Translations under genes and position numbers: made by a program
Notes under the pieces: model-generated
Databases searched by the model: none
Seen by the model: only the letters and a program-made list of their open reading frames with translations
What the model was told of the DNA's origin: nothing
In this document: in pieces, positions 25,819-32,992 of the stretch
Numbering within the stretch: the stretch's first letter is position 1
Layout of the letters: each line of letters begins with the position of its first letter
NCBI GenBank assembly: GCA_963931575.1
Contig: OZ007029.1
Location: 1,302,001 to 1,366,000, forward strand
From: Gastranaerophilus sp944325835
GTDB lineage: Bacteria; Cyanobacteriota; Vampirovibrionia; Gastranaerophilales; Gastranaerophilaceae
Direction of reading: 5' to 3'
DNA: 64,000 nucleotides

Positions 25819-26673
25819 ATGATGAGTGAAGACTTATTTGAATATGAAGTTTTAACCGGTGAAAATCTTAGTCTGCAAGCGGTTGTTGACTTGCACGCTA
25901 TCAGTAATGTTTTGAGTGAATTTTTTGATGTTCCGGCCTGCACATTCGTAAAAAACGGTTTTGTTTTTGCATCAGCTCTTGGTCAAACATCCAATGACGC
26001 TTACCTCAAAGCTTTTGACTGCGATCCGTTGAGTAGTTTCTCCGCAAGCGTCGGGTTCAGTTCAACCGTTGATGCAGAAACCGCAAAGCACCTTCAATCC
26101 TACGCAATTCCAATGATTGTCGCGGTGGATTTTGATGCTGAAGCTGTTGATATCCTGACACAAAACAGCGAAACTATTCTTATAAAACTCATTTCACCGT
26201 TAAAAAGTTACAAAGCTTTTGAACAGGCTGTCGTAACGCATACCCCGTTTGGTGAAATCCGCGCCGAAAGCAAAAATAAAATTGAACTGGATAAAAACAC
26301 CTTCAAAATTGCGACAAAAACCAAACCGACTACAGAACAAATTGAAGACGCTATTTTTGCGTGGAAAATTGCAAAATATCTATCGCCAATCTGCGCTATG
26401 GCTGCAAAGGATTTCAAGACTTTAAGCATTTATCAGGCGCAGGCAAACTGCCAGAATGCAGTGGAGCATGTGCTTAATTTTGCCTGTGACAATTCTAAAA
26501 ATGCTGTACTGTATGTAAGTGATGACAATCTGACAGAAGGTATTATCCACGCTGCCGCACAGGGAAGAATCGGGTTAATTATCTATTCCGGCGGCAAACA
26601 TCTTAATATGAAAATTAACAACCTTGCAGACAAATTCAATATTGCGATATTAACAACCGGAATTAAAATTTAA
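25819..26673 (+). CDS. Degenerate AICAR transformylase (PurH C-terminal domain) homolog
   Basis: The 284 residues align by eye with the AICAR transformylase domain of PurH over its length: ENLSLQAVVDLHAISNVL for the N-terminal LxYGENPHQ region, PACTFVKNG for PACVIVKHTNPCG, DAIFAWKIAKYLSPICAMAA for the FAWKVVKHVKSNAI segment, and YVSDDNLTEGIIHAAAQGRIGL for SDAFFPF. The catalytic Lys-His pair is Lys-Asn here, SNAI is SPIC, and the C-terminal RHFRH is missing. It also lacks the IMP cyclohydrolase half. It probably cannot do the formyl transfer and may bind ZMP or a related ligand. A TATAAT -10 box lies upstream, and dCMP deaminase follows after 11 bp. Confidence 0.7.
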   Translation: MMSEDLFEYEVLTGENLSLQAVVDLHAISNVLSEFFDVPACTFVKNGFVFASALGQTSNDAYLKAFDCDPLSSFSASVGFSSTVDAETAKHLQSYAIPMIVAVDFDAEAVDILTQNSETILIKLISPLKSYKAFEQAVVTHTPFGEIRAESKNKIELDKNTFKIATKTKPTTEQIEDAIFAWKIAKYLSPICAMAAKDFKTLSIYQAQANCQNAVEHVLNFACDNSKNAVLYVSDDNLTEGIIHAAAQGRIGLIIYSGGKHLNMKINNLADKFNIAILTTGIKI

Positions 26674-26684
26674 GGATAGAAATT

Positions 26685-27134
26685 ATGAAAATTAAAAGCT
26701 GGGAAGAATATTTTTTAGACATGGCAAAAACCTGTGCCAGCCGTTCTAATTGCCTGCGCGCGCAAGTCGGCGCCGTTATCGTGGGCGATGACAAAAAAAT
26801 TAAAGCAACCGGCTACAACGGAACCCCTTCAAAAGTGGAATCGTGCTACGAACGCGGCGAATGCTACAGAATAAAAAACAATATTCCGTCCGGAACCTGT
26901 TACGAAACCTGCCGTTCAATCCACGCGGAACAAAACGCTATTATTCAAGCCGGTCAGGACAGATGTATGGACGCGACAATGTATATCTGGGGGCATAACT
27001 TCATCTGTATTCTTTGCAAACGCTTTATTTTACAGGCAGGGATTAAAAAGGTTGTCCTGAAAAAAGATGAAAATTCACCTGTTGTAACCGTCACTGCCGA
27101 TGAAATCCGTAAAGAACTGGAAGCACAGTATTAA
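26685..27134 (+). CDS. dCMP deaminase family protein
   Basis: A 149-residue zinc cytidine-deaminase-fold protein. SIHAEQNAI carries the His and catalytic Glu, and CILC carries the two Cys ligands. QVGAVIVGDDKKIKATGYNG is the family's N-terminal core, and CYERGECYRIKNNIPSGTCY is an insert with extra Cys/His typical of ComEB-type dCMP deaminases. The usual Pro before the CxxC is Ile. It would convert dCMP to dUMP for thymidylate synthesis. Cotranscribed with the PurH-like gene. Confidence 0.88.
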   Translation: MKIKSWEEYFLDMAKTCASRSNCLRAQVGAVIVGDDKKIKATGYNGTPSKVESCYERGECYRIKNNIPSGTCYETCRSIHAEQNAIIQAGQDRCMDATMYIWGHNFICILCKRFILQAGIKKVVLKKDENSPVVTVTADEIRKELEAQY

Positions 27135-27139
27135 AGACA

Positions 27140-28132
27140 TCAGCCGGCAAGGATTTTTTTAACAATATCTTCTGCGCTGAGTTTGAGGCAGTCACGATTT
27201 TCGCACGATGTTTGCCGCCGTTCCCAAAGACAAGGCTTTAGAGGGCATTTATCATTGGCTTTGAGAGCCGTAACTGAGGACGGTATAAGTTTTTTATCAT
27301 CAGTAGGGCCAAAAACCGCATAAGTTTTAACCCCGAGTGCAACAGCAACATGGAGCGGAGCAGAATCCGAACATACAAACGTTTGCGCACTTGAAATCAA
27401 CTGCGCAAGCTCTTTAAGATTTTTTGTCGTGCCGTAAAGATTTTCAAAGTCAACATCTTTGCAAAGTTCAACAATGCATTCAATACATTCTTTATCATCA
27501 GGGCCGCCGGCAAGCCGTACTTTTTTACCGGCAGCAGCAAGCCCGCGCATAACCTCTGCCCATACCTCAGGCGTAATCGTTTTAATCATATTTTTTTCAA
27601 CGCTGATTTTACTCACCCCCGGGTGTATCAAGACAGAATTTTCAATCACCTGCGCCCGCTCAACATCAATCTGCGGAAGCTCTGTTTTCAAAGAAGTCAA
27701 CGGCGTAATCAGGTCGTGATACATCGCCGCTGCGTACTGATTTTTATTCAGCGGAATCGCAGCGGTTAAAAATTTCCGGCTTAATTTGCCGCTATCGTAC
27801 CCGTAACGTTCTTTTATCCCCGTAAGAAACAGCAAAACAGGAATTAATTTGTTGCCGCCCGACGACACTACAATATCATAATGCCCGCGCCATGCCTGCA
27901 TAACCAGTTTCATCAACTCAAAATATTTATTTCCGCGCTTTAAATCAACAAGGATTAAATCATCAATTTTATCTGTTAAATCCTTAATCCCGCGGCTTCT
28001 CGGCTCAAGTGCAAGTGTTATTTGCGAGTCCGGGAACTCCTTTTTCAAAGAAATAATTGTCGGGAGAAATAATATTTCATCCCCGATACCGCCAAAATTT
28101 ATTAAAAGTATTTTTTTCACCATGCCTGTCAC
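27140..28132 (-). CDS. Glycosyltransferase family 9 (heptosyltransferase-like)
   Basis: The 330 residues have the GT9 layout: NFGGIGDEILFLPTIISLKK at the N-terminus, HPGVSKISVEKN in the linker, and the nucleotide-sugar site VCSDSAPLHVAVALGVKTYA followed by FGPTD. The family adds heptose or related sugars to LPS core, which fits the LPS genes in this window. A Cys cluster near the end (CPLKPCLWERRQTSCENRDC) is typical of the family. It overlaps queA by 4 bp. Confidence 0.9.
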   Translation of the reverse strand: MTGMVKKILLINFGGIGDEILFLPTIISLKKEFPDSQITLALEPRSRGIKDLTDKIDDLILVDLKRGNKYFELMKLVMQAWRGHYDIVVSSGGNKLIPVLLFLTGIKERYGYDSGKLSRKFLTAAIPLNKNQYAAAMYHDLITPLTSLKTELPQIDVERAQVIENSVLIHPGVSKISVEKNMIKTITPEVWAEVMRGLAAAGKKVRLAGGPDDKECIECIVELCKDVDFENLYGTTKNLKELAQLISSAQTFVCSDSAPLHVAVALGVKTYAVFGPTDDKKLIPSSVTALKANDKCPLKPCLWERRQTSCENRDCLKLSAEDIVKKILAG

Positions 28133-29181
28133 CTCGTTTTAAGTAACATACAATCGCCGTAGCTGTAAAAACGGTATTTATTTGCAATCGCCTCTTTGTA
28201 GGCGCGCATTATAAAATCCTTGCCCATAAGCGCACTGACAAGCATTAGAAGCGTAGATTTAGGCAGGTGGAAATTTGTAATCAAATTATCCACGACCTTA
28301 AACTCATACGGAGGGTAAATAAAAAGCGTTGAAGCATCATGGCAGGCTTTTATCTCACCGTAAAGCTTGTAAGCGGTTTCAAGAGTTCTAACCGTTGTTG
28401 TTCCGACAGCCACAATTTTTTTGCCTTGAGCTTTTGCCCTGTTGATAAGCTCTGCCGTTTCCTGCGGAATTTCAAAGGTTTCGGAATCCATTTTATGCTC
28501 AAGAACATTTTCACATTTAACCGGTCTGAAAGTTCCCAACCCTACGTTAAGCGTGACATATCCGATTTCAACACCTTTTTTCGCAAGCCGGGTAAGAATT
28601 TCCTGCGTAAAATGCAGCCCCGCAGTCGGTGCCGCAACCGAACCCTCATTAAGGGCATATACGGTTTGGTATCGTTCAAAATCCAGTTTTTTCAATTCAT
28701 CAGACGTCATTTTGCGCTCAATATATGGCGGGAGCGGAATGTTTCCGACACGGTGAAGAACTTCAAAAATATTTCCTTCATAATCAAGCCTTACAAGCCA
28801 TTTCCCGTCATCTTCGAGCGGGTCCAGAACCTCAACGGATAAATCACCGCTAATCTTAATTTTTGTACCGGATTTAACCCGTTTTGAAGGCTTAATGAGC
28901 ACTTCCCAGTTATGCCCGTCAAGCTGTTTAAGCAAAAACACTTCAATATGAGCGCCGGTTTCCTCTTTAACCCCGAAAAGTCTTGCCGGAATAACTTTTG
29001 TGTTATTCAAAATCAAAATACAATTTTCATCCAAAAGGTCAACAATATCGTAAAAATGTTTATGTTGGATAGACTCATCGGTCTTATCCAACACTAACAT
29101 TCTTGAATTTTCTCTTTTTTCAGAAGGAAACTGCGCGATTAACTCTTCCGGCAGTTCATAGTCAAATTCCGATAACAACAT
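28129..29181 (-). CDS. queA: S-adenosylmethionine:tRNA ribosyltransferase-isomerase
   Basis: QueA transfers ribosyl from SAM to 7-aminomethyl-7-deazaguanine in tRNA, forming epoxyqueuosine. The 350 residues contain FDYELPEELIAQFP at the start, LNNTKVIPARLFG, PTAGLHFTQEIL and TTTVRTLE, all family motifs. Length is standard. Order yidC-queA-GT9 on the minus strand with a 10-bp gap to yidC suggests one operon. Confidence 0.95.
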   Translation of the reverse strand: MLLSEFDYELPEELIAQFPSEKRENSRMLVLDKTDESIQHKHFYDIVDLLDENCILILNNTKVIPARLFGVKEETGAHIEVFLLKQLDGHNWEVLIKPSKRVKSGTKIKISGDLSVEVLDPLEDDGKWLVRLDYEGNIFEVLHRVGNIPLPPYIERKMTSDELKKLDFERYQTVYALNEGSVAAPTAGLHFTQEILTRLAKKGVEIGYVTLNVGLGTFRPVKCENVLEHKMDSETFEIPQETAELINRAKAQGKKIVAVGTTTVRTLETAYKLYGEIKACHDASTLFIYPPYEFKVVDNLITNFHLPKSTLLMLVSALMGKDFIMRAYKEAIANKYRFYSYGDCMLLKTR

Positions 29182-29191
29182 GCCTGCCGCC

Positions 29192-30325
29192 TTAATTTTT
29201 CTCTTCTACTTTTTTGGCATTCTTCAAATCATCATCAGAAACTTTGCCTTCTTTTTTCTCAAATTCAGCGTCAATTTGTTTATTGACAATAACTGTCTGG
29301 ATAATCTGAATAATATTACTTGTTACAAGGTACAACAGAACACCCGCAGGGATAGGGATTATGATAAATGTACCGATAATCATAATCGGCATAAAAGTTC
29401 CCATTGATTTTTGAATTGCCTGCTGTGTAGGATCTGTGTTTTGATTTTTCTGAGTTCCCATCATAATCTTCTGGGAAAGGAACATTGTTGCACCGAATAA
29501 AATAATCAAAGCTAACACATCATAATGGAAAGAGCCCTGCTTTGTAAGCGGTTTGGTCGGAACAGATGCAACCAGAAGGTTGTCAAATTTCTTTTCAAAT
29601 CTAACGTTTTCGGACTCTCTTATGTAGCGTTTGTTAACTTTAGTACCGCCCTTGTAAGCCCCGAGGTTCATGACAGGGATTTCAGCAGCCTGAACCTTTC
29701 CGATTTCATCAAGCGAGATGTTAAAACTGTCTACATTGACTTTTAATCCTAAATCCTCACCCGGAACAACTTCCCCTTGAACTTTCACCGCTGTTGCCGG
29801 AGAGTCAATTTTCACTTCCTGAGTTCTTCCGTCAGTCAGGAAAATTTTAGCGGTATTGCCTGCCATAAAATGATCGTTGGCGTTAACTTCAAAAACTTTA
29901 TCATCAGAAACGCCGAAAGCGCTTATACCGCGAAGCGTAGTATCAAGTCTTTTAATAAATAAAAACTGGCTGTCGCCTGCTATCTGGATAAACTGCGGGC
30001 TCATCAGAGCCGTATATAACAAGATGAAAATCGGCATTTGAATTAACAAAGGCAAACACCCGCCCATAGGATTGAACTTGTGTTCCTTGTAAAATTCCAT
30101 CATTTTCATCTGCATTTTTTGCGGATCGCTTTTGTAACGTTCCTGAATCGCTTTAAGTTTCGGCTGCAACTTTTGCATTACGCGCATAGAACGCTGCTGC
30201 GACACATTCAAATGCCACATTGAAAGTCTTATAACAATCGTCAAAACAATAATCGCTACGCCGTAATTTCCGACAAATGATGATATACCTTTTAATATTT
30301 CAATAGTTAATGTTGTAAAATCCAA
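29192..30325 (-). CDS. yidC: Membrane protein insertase YidC
   Basis: Inserts membrane proteins alone or with SecYEG. The 377 residues have an N-terminal helix, the cytoplasmic loop with QQRSMRVMQKLQPKLKAIQE and FNPMGGCLPLLIQMPIFILL, a long extracytoplasmic insertion (about 130-245) and two C-terminal helices with PIPAGVLLYLVTSN. The intramembrane Arg lies in VIRLSMWH. It starts with TTG after GGATTAGGGAAA; no upstream ATG is in frame. It is longer than Gram-positive YidC because of the insertion. Confidence 0.93.
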   Translation of the reverse strand: MDFTTLTIEILKGISSFVGNYGVAIIVLTIVIRLSMWHLNVSQQRSMRVMQKLQPKLKAIQERYKSDPQKMQMKMMEFYKEHKFNPMGGCLPLLIQMPIFILLYTALMSPQFIQIAGDSQFLFIKRLDTTLRGISAFGVSDDKVFEVNANDHFMAGNTAKIFLTDGRTQEVKIDSPATAVKVQGEVVPGEDLGLKVNVDSFNISLDEIGKVQAAEIPVMNLGAYKGGTKVNKRYIRESENVRFEKKFDNLLVASVPTKPLTKQGSFHYDVLALIILFGATMFLSQKIMMGTQKNQNTDPTQQAIQKSMGTFMPIMIIGTFIIIPIPAGVLLYLVTSNIIQIIQTVIVNKQIDAEFEKKEGKVSDDDLKNAKKVEEKN

Positions 30326-30416
30326 TTTCCCTAATCCTCATGATAATGTGATAATAAAGCTCTAAACGGAGCCAAAATTATAATACCATGAACAAGGGTA
30401 ATTGCAAATGAACCTA

Positions 30417-31022
30417 TTACTTACCGGTATAATCCCGTAATATATGGGCTGAAATTTTCTTCATTTCGTCTGAAACTTCACCTGTCCATTTTGCATTTCC
30501 CGGACAAAAAGTTTTGCGGATTTTCTCTACGGTGACTTTACCGTTCCTGAAATACAAACGTTTCAAGGCCGAGCCTAAAGAGTCAATACAGGCTTCATAG
30601 CTTGCATTGTTTTGATACCCGCCTCCACGTTTTTTCAAACCTGCGACATTATAACGTTTGATACTACCATCTTCATCACGAGCTGGCTTTGCACCGTAAC
30701 CTGATTCGCGACAGACAATCGCCATTAAAAACAAAGCATTTACACCGTATTTTTCCTGAGCTTTCAAAAAGGCTTCGCCCTGACCGGCCATTTTCGTGCC
30801 CTCAAGATATTTATTCAAATCCGCAGCCGTACCGGCAAACAGATGTTTTGTAACATTAAAATTGCTGCCATAGTTTTGTTCTAAGCTGTCAATAACAGCT
30901 TCACCATTGCCGCCCAAACTAATTTCCTCTCTACCGGCAGCGCTATCAACCTCATCTGCAGGTCGAAACGGAACCTTAATCTCCTCACTTTTCACTGACG
31001 GTAATTTAATTCCGGCTTCCAA
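30417..31022 (-). CDS. Glucosaminidase / lysozyme-like domain protein, 5' end out of frame
   Basis: The frame encodes a lysozyme-fold glucosaminidase-like domain: FLMAIVCRESGYGAKPARDE holds the likely catalytic Glu, and YNVAGLKKRGGGYQNNASYE and SALKRLYF follow the pattern of mannosyl-glycoprotein endo-beta-N-acetylglucosaminidase domains that cut peptidoglycan. The first residues as given start at TTG (31022) with no ribosome site, right after a stop. A properly initiated N-terminus lies upstream in another frame (next entry), so the gene seems frameshifted near 31020. No signal peptide is seen. Confidence 0.72.
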   Translation of the reverse strand: MEAGIKLPSVKSEEIKVPFRPADEVDSAAGREEISLGGNGEAVIDSLEQNYGSNFNVTKHLFAGTAADLNKYLEGTKMAGQGEAFLKAQEKYGVNALFLMAIVCRESGYGAKPARDEDGSIKRYNVAGLKKRGGGYQNNASYEACIDSLGSALKRLYFRNGKVTVEKIRKTFCPGNAKWTGEVSDEMKKISAHILRDYTGK

Positions 31023-31147
31023 ACCGACAACGGCTGACTTCCTGCATCATTCCACGGTGCCGTATATCTAAACGGTTCCGGTTTATAAGGCACCCTGATA
31101 CTGTCAGATTTTCCGGATAATGTATTATCATCTCCAATAGCCATCAT
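30992..31147 (-). pseudogene. Out-of-frame N-terminal piece of the glucosaminidase gene
   Basis: ATG ATG at 31147-31142 follows an excellent ribosome site (AGGAGAGTA) and reads MMAIGDDNTLSGKSDSIRVP, then hits TGA at 30994-30992. The downstream domain is in the +1 frame. One indel near the TTT run at 31021 would join them. It may be a true frameshift mutation or a base error. Confidence 0.6.
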
Positions 31148-31220
31148 TACTCTCCTTTTTAAAACTTATATTATATATAAAGTATATAAAAAGAAAATAT
31201 TGCTAGTTTGTAAAAAAATA

Positions 31221-31254
31221 TTAAAAGAGCCGTCAATATTGACGGCTCTTTTAA
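31221..31254 (-). terminator. Terminator directly after tRNA-Pro
   Basis: A 16-bp perfect stem, TTAAAAGAGCCGTCAA paired with TTGACGGCTCTTTTAA, two-base loop, followed on the minus strand by ATATTTTTTT. It begins one base past the tRNA CCA end. Confidence 0.9.
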
Positions 31255-31331
31255 TGGTCGGGATGACACGATTCGAACGTGCGACCCCCTCGTCCCAAGC
31301 GAGGTGCGCTACCAAACTGCGCTACATCCCG
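31255..31331 (-). tRNA. tRNA-Pro (anticodon TGG)
   Basis: A complete cloverleaf on the minus strand: acceptor CGGGATG/CATCCCG, D arm with TAGCGCAGTTTGGTAGCGC, anticodon stem CCTCG/CGAGG with loop CTTGGGA (anticodon TGG), and T arm GTTCGAATC. The discriminator A is followed by an encoded CCA (31257-31255). It reads CCN proline codons. Confidence 0.95.
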
Positions 31332-31472
31332 ACAGTTAAATCCATTTATCAATCTAATGGACATTTCTTATTCTAAATCAAAAAAAAATCTCGTCAAGAG
31401 GGTGGATTGAAAAATGTTCTAAAATATGATAAAATATTACTATAACAGTTGGAATTATTGAGGATTTTCGGT

Positions 31473-32747
31473 ATGAACTTTAAAAAACTAATGAGAAATA
31501 AAAGATTAGCATTTACTCTTGCAGAAGTTGTCGTTGTAATGGCAATTTTAGGGATAATGATGGCAGCTTTTGCTCCGGTCGTTACCAAAAGAACACTATC
31601 TGCCGGCGGTAATAACAAAATTACCTTTGATGTAATGAGTGATCACGCAGGAGTATATTTCGGGACAACCGGAGATCAAAAATCCGTCGTTATAGGTGAT
31701 AATGAAATTGATAATACTTTAGCAAATGATCCAAAGCTTCTAATTATGGGCTCAAAATATAACAATGGTACGGAAGACCTTATTACTCCGCAGATTAGCT
31801 TTGGAACCTACGATGGAACCACCCAAAATTATCCTGCGGCGCTATTTGTAACTCCGGATATCGATTTGACTCCTGCTCAAGTTTGGGATAAAAAATTTGG
31901 TGATATTATATTAAGCAGTAACTTGGATACCGGCTCGACGTATGACACAGCATATCCATATAATGTAAATAAATATAACAATACAATTATTGGTGCAAAC
32001 GCAATATCTTTAGTCGACAGAAACGTAAGTAACGTCACTGCTATCGGTAAAAATGCTTGTTTTAGCAATACCGGTTCAAATGTCATCTGCCTGGGAGCCG
32101 ATTCCGGTTATAGAATCGGGATAACAGAAGGCGGACCGGGAACTGAAAATTGGGGTGAAAGTAATCTTATATTTATCGGGAATGCCGGTATTGACTATGA
32201 TCTTGACAAAATATACTTCGGGTCAAAAAAGCTTATGACAAAGCTTGATGCCAGATATGCCTTAGCAGCTGGTGGTGTTCCATCTGATATCCGTCTTAAA
32301 AACGTAGGCAAGGAATTCACCGGCGGGATTGACGAGTTAAACCAATTAACATTCTACAATTTTACATATAAAAGAGATGCCGACAAAACTCCTAGAGTTG
32401 GCGTCATGGCGCAAGACCTTCAGAAAGTCTTTCCTGATGCCGTATCTCAAAATGATGACGGATATCTCTACATAAGAAAAGACGATATGTTCTATGCAGC
32501 ACTCAACGCAATTAAAGAGCTGTTCAAAAAAATGACAGATAACTCGGAAAAAATTAAAGCGCTCGAAGAACGTAACGCTGTTCTTGAAACTCAGGTAAAA
32601 GAATTACAAGAATTGTACATTGACTTGGCAAAAAAAGTTGACAAAAAAGCAGCAAAGAAAAAACTGACAATTACCCCTGAAAAGCCGGCAGAGGTTGAAA
32701 CTGAACCTGTTCCGGCAGAAAATACCGAACAACCGGTTCAGGAATAG
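31473..32747 (+). CDS. Prepilin-like protein with C-terminal S74 intramolecular chaperone domain
   Basis: The ATG at 31473 follows GAGG and gives MNFKKLMRNKRLA|FTLAEVVVV, a short classic prepilin leader with Glu at +5. A beta-rich middle region (about 45-265) follows. At about residue 270 the chaperone-of-endosialidase (peptidase S74) domain begins with SDIRLKN, the conserved autocleavage site (between Ser and Asp) and catalytic Lys, then FYNFTYKRD...RVGVMAQDLQKVFPDAV. A coiled coil (about 350-385) and a Lys/Pro/Glu-rich tail end the 424-residue protein. S74 domains trimerise phage tail spikes and then cut themselves off; here one is attached to a pilin. Function is inferred as assembly of a trimeric filament or fibre. 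Confidence 0.85.
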   Translation: MNFKKLMRNKRLAFTLAEVVVVMAILGIMMAAFAPVVTKRTLSAGGNNKITFDVMSDHAGVYFGTTGDQKSVVIGDNEIDNTLANDPKLLIMGSKYNNGTEDLITPQISFGTYDGTTQNYPAALFVTPDIDLTPAQVWDKKFGDIILSSNLDTGSTYDTAYPYNVNKYNNTIIGANAISLVDRNVSNVTAIGKNACFSNTGSNVICLGADSGYRIGITEGGPGTENWGESNLIFIGNAGIDYDLDKIYFGSKKLMTKLDARYALAAGGVPSDIRLKNVGKEFTGGIDELNQLTFYNFTYKRDADKTPRVGVMAQDLQKVFPDAVSQNDDGYLYIRKDDMFYAALNAIKELFKKMTDNSEKIKALEERNAVLETQVKELQELYIDLAKKVDKKAAKKKLTITPEKPAEVETEPVPAENTEQPVQE

Positions 32748-32779
32748 CTGATGAGCATGCTCAAAAACAGAAAAATCAT

Positions 32780-32813
32780 GCAAATTTATAAAAAAATTTA
32801 CATATAAATTTGC
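32780..32813. promoter_or_regulatory. Long inverted repeat upstream of nrdD
   Basis: GCAAATTTATA (32780-32790) and TATAAATTTGC (32803-32813) are perfect 11-bp inverted arms around 12 bases. It lies in the 245-bp gap before nrdD. It could be an operator or an RNA hairpin. The gap also has a TCCTA/TAGGA stem near 32900-32920 and no gene. Confidence 0.45.
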
Positions 32814-32992
32814 ACAAAATTTTCTGTAAAATCAGTGTTCGCAATGCAAAGAAAGTAAATATTAAGATTTCACAAAAAGACTTTACAGGGGGTCTTATTT
32901 ATCCTAAAATAAATAGGACAAAATCATGGGAGGTTCGGTTGTACTTTTGTGCAGCCGATAACAAAAATAAAGAATCTGGGACTGGGGGCACT

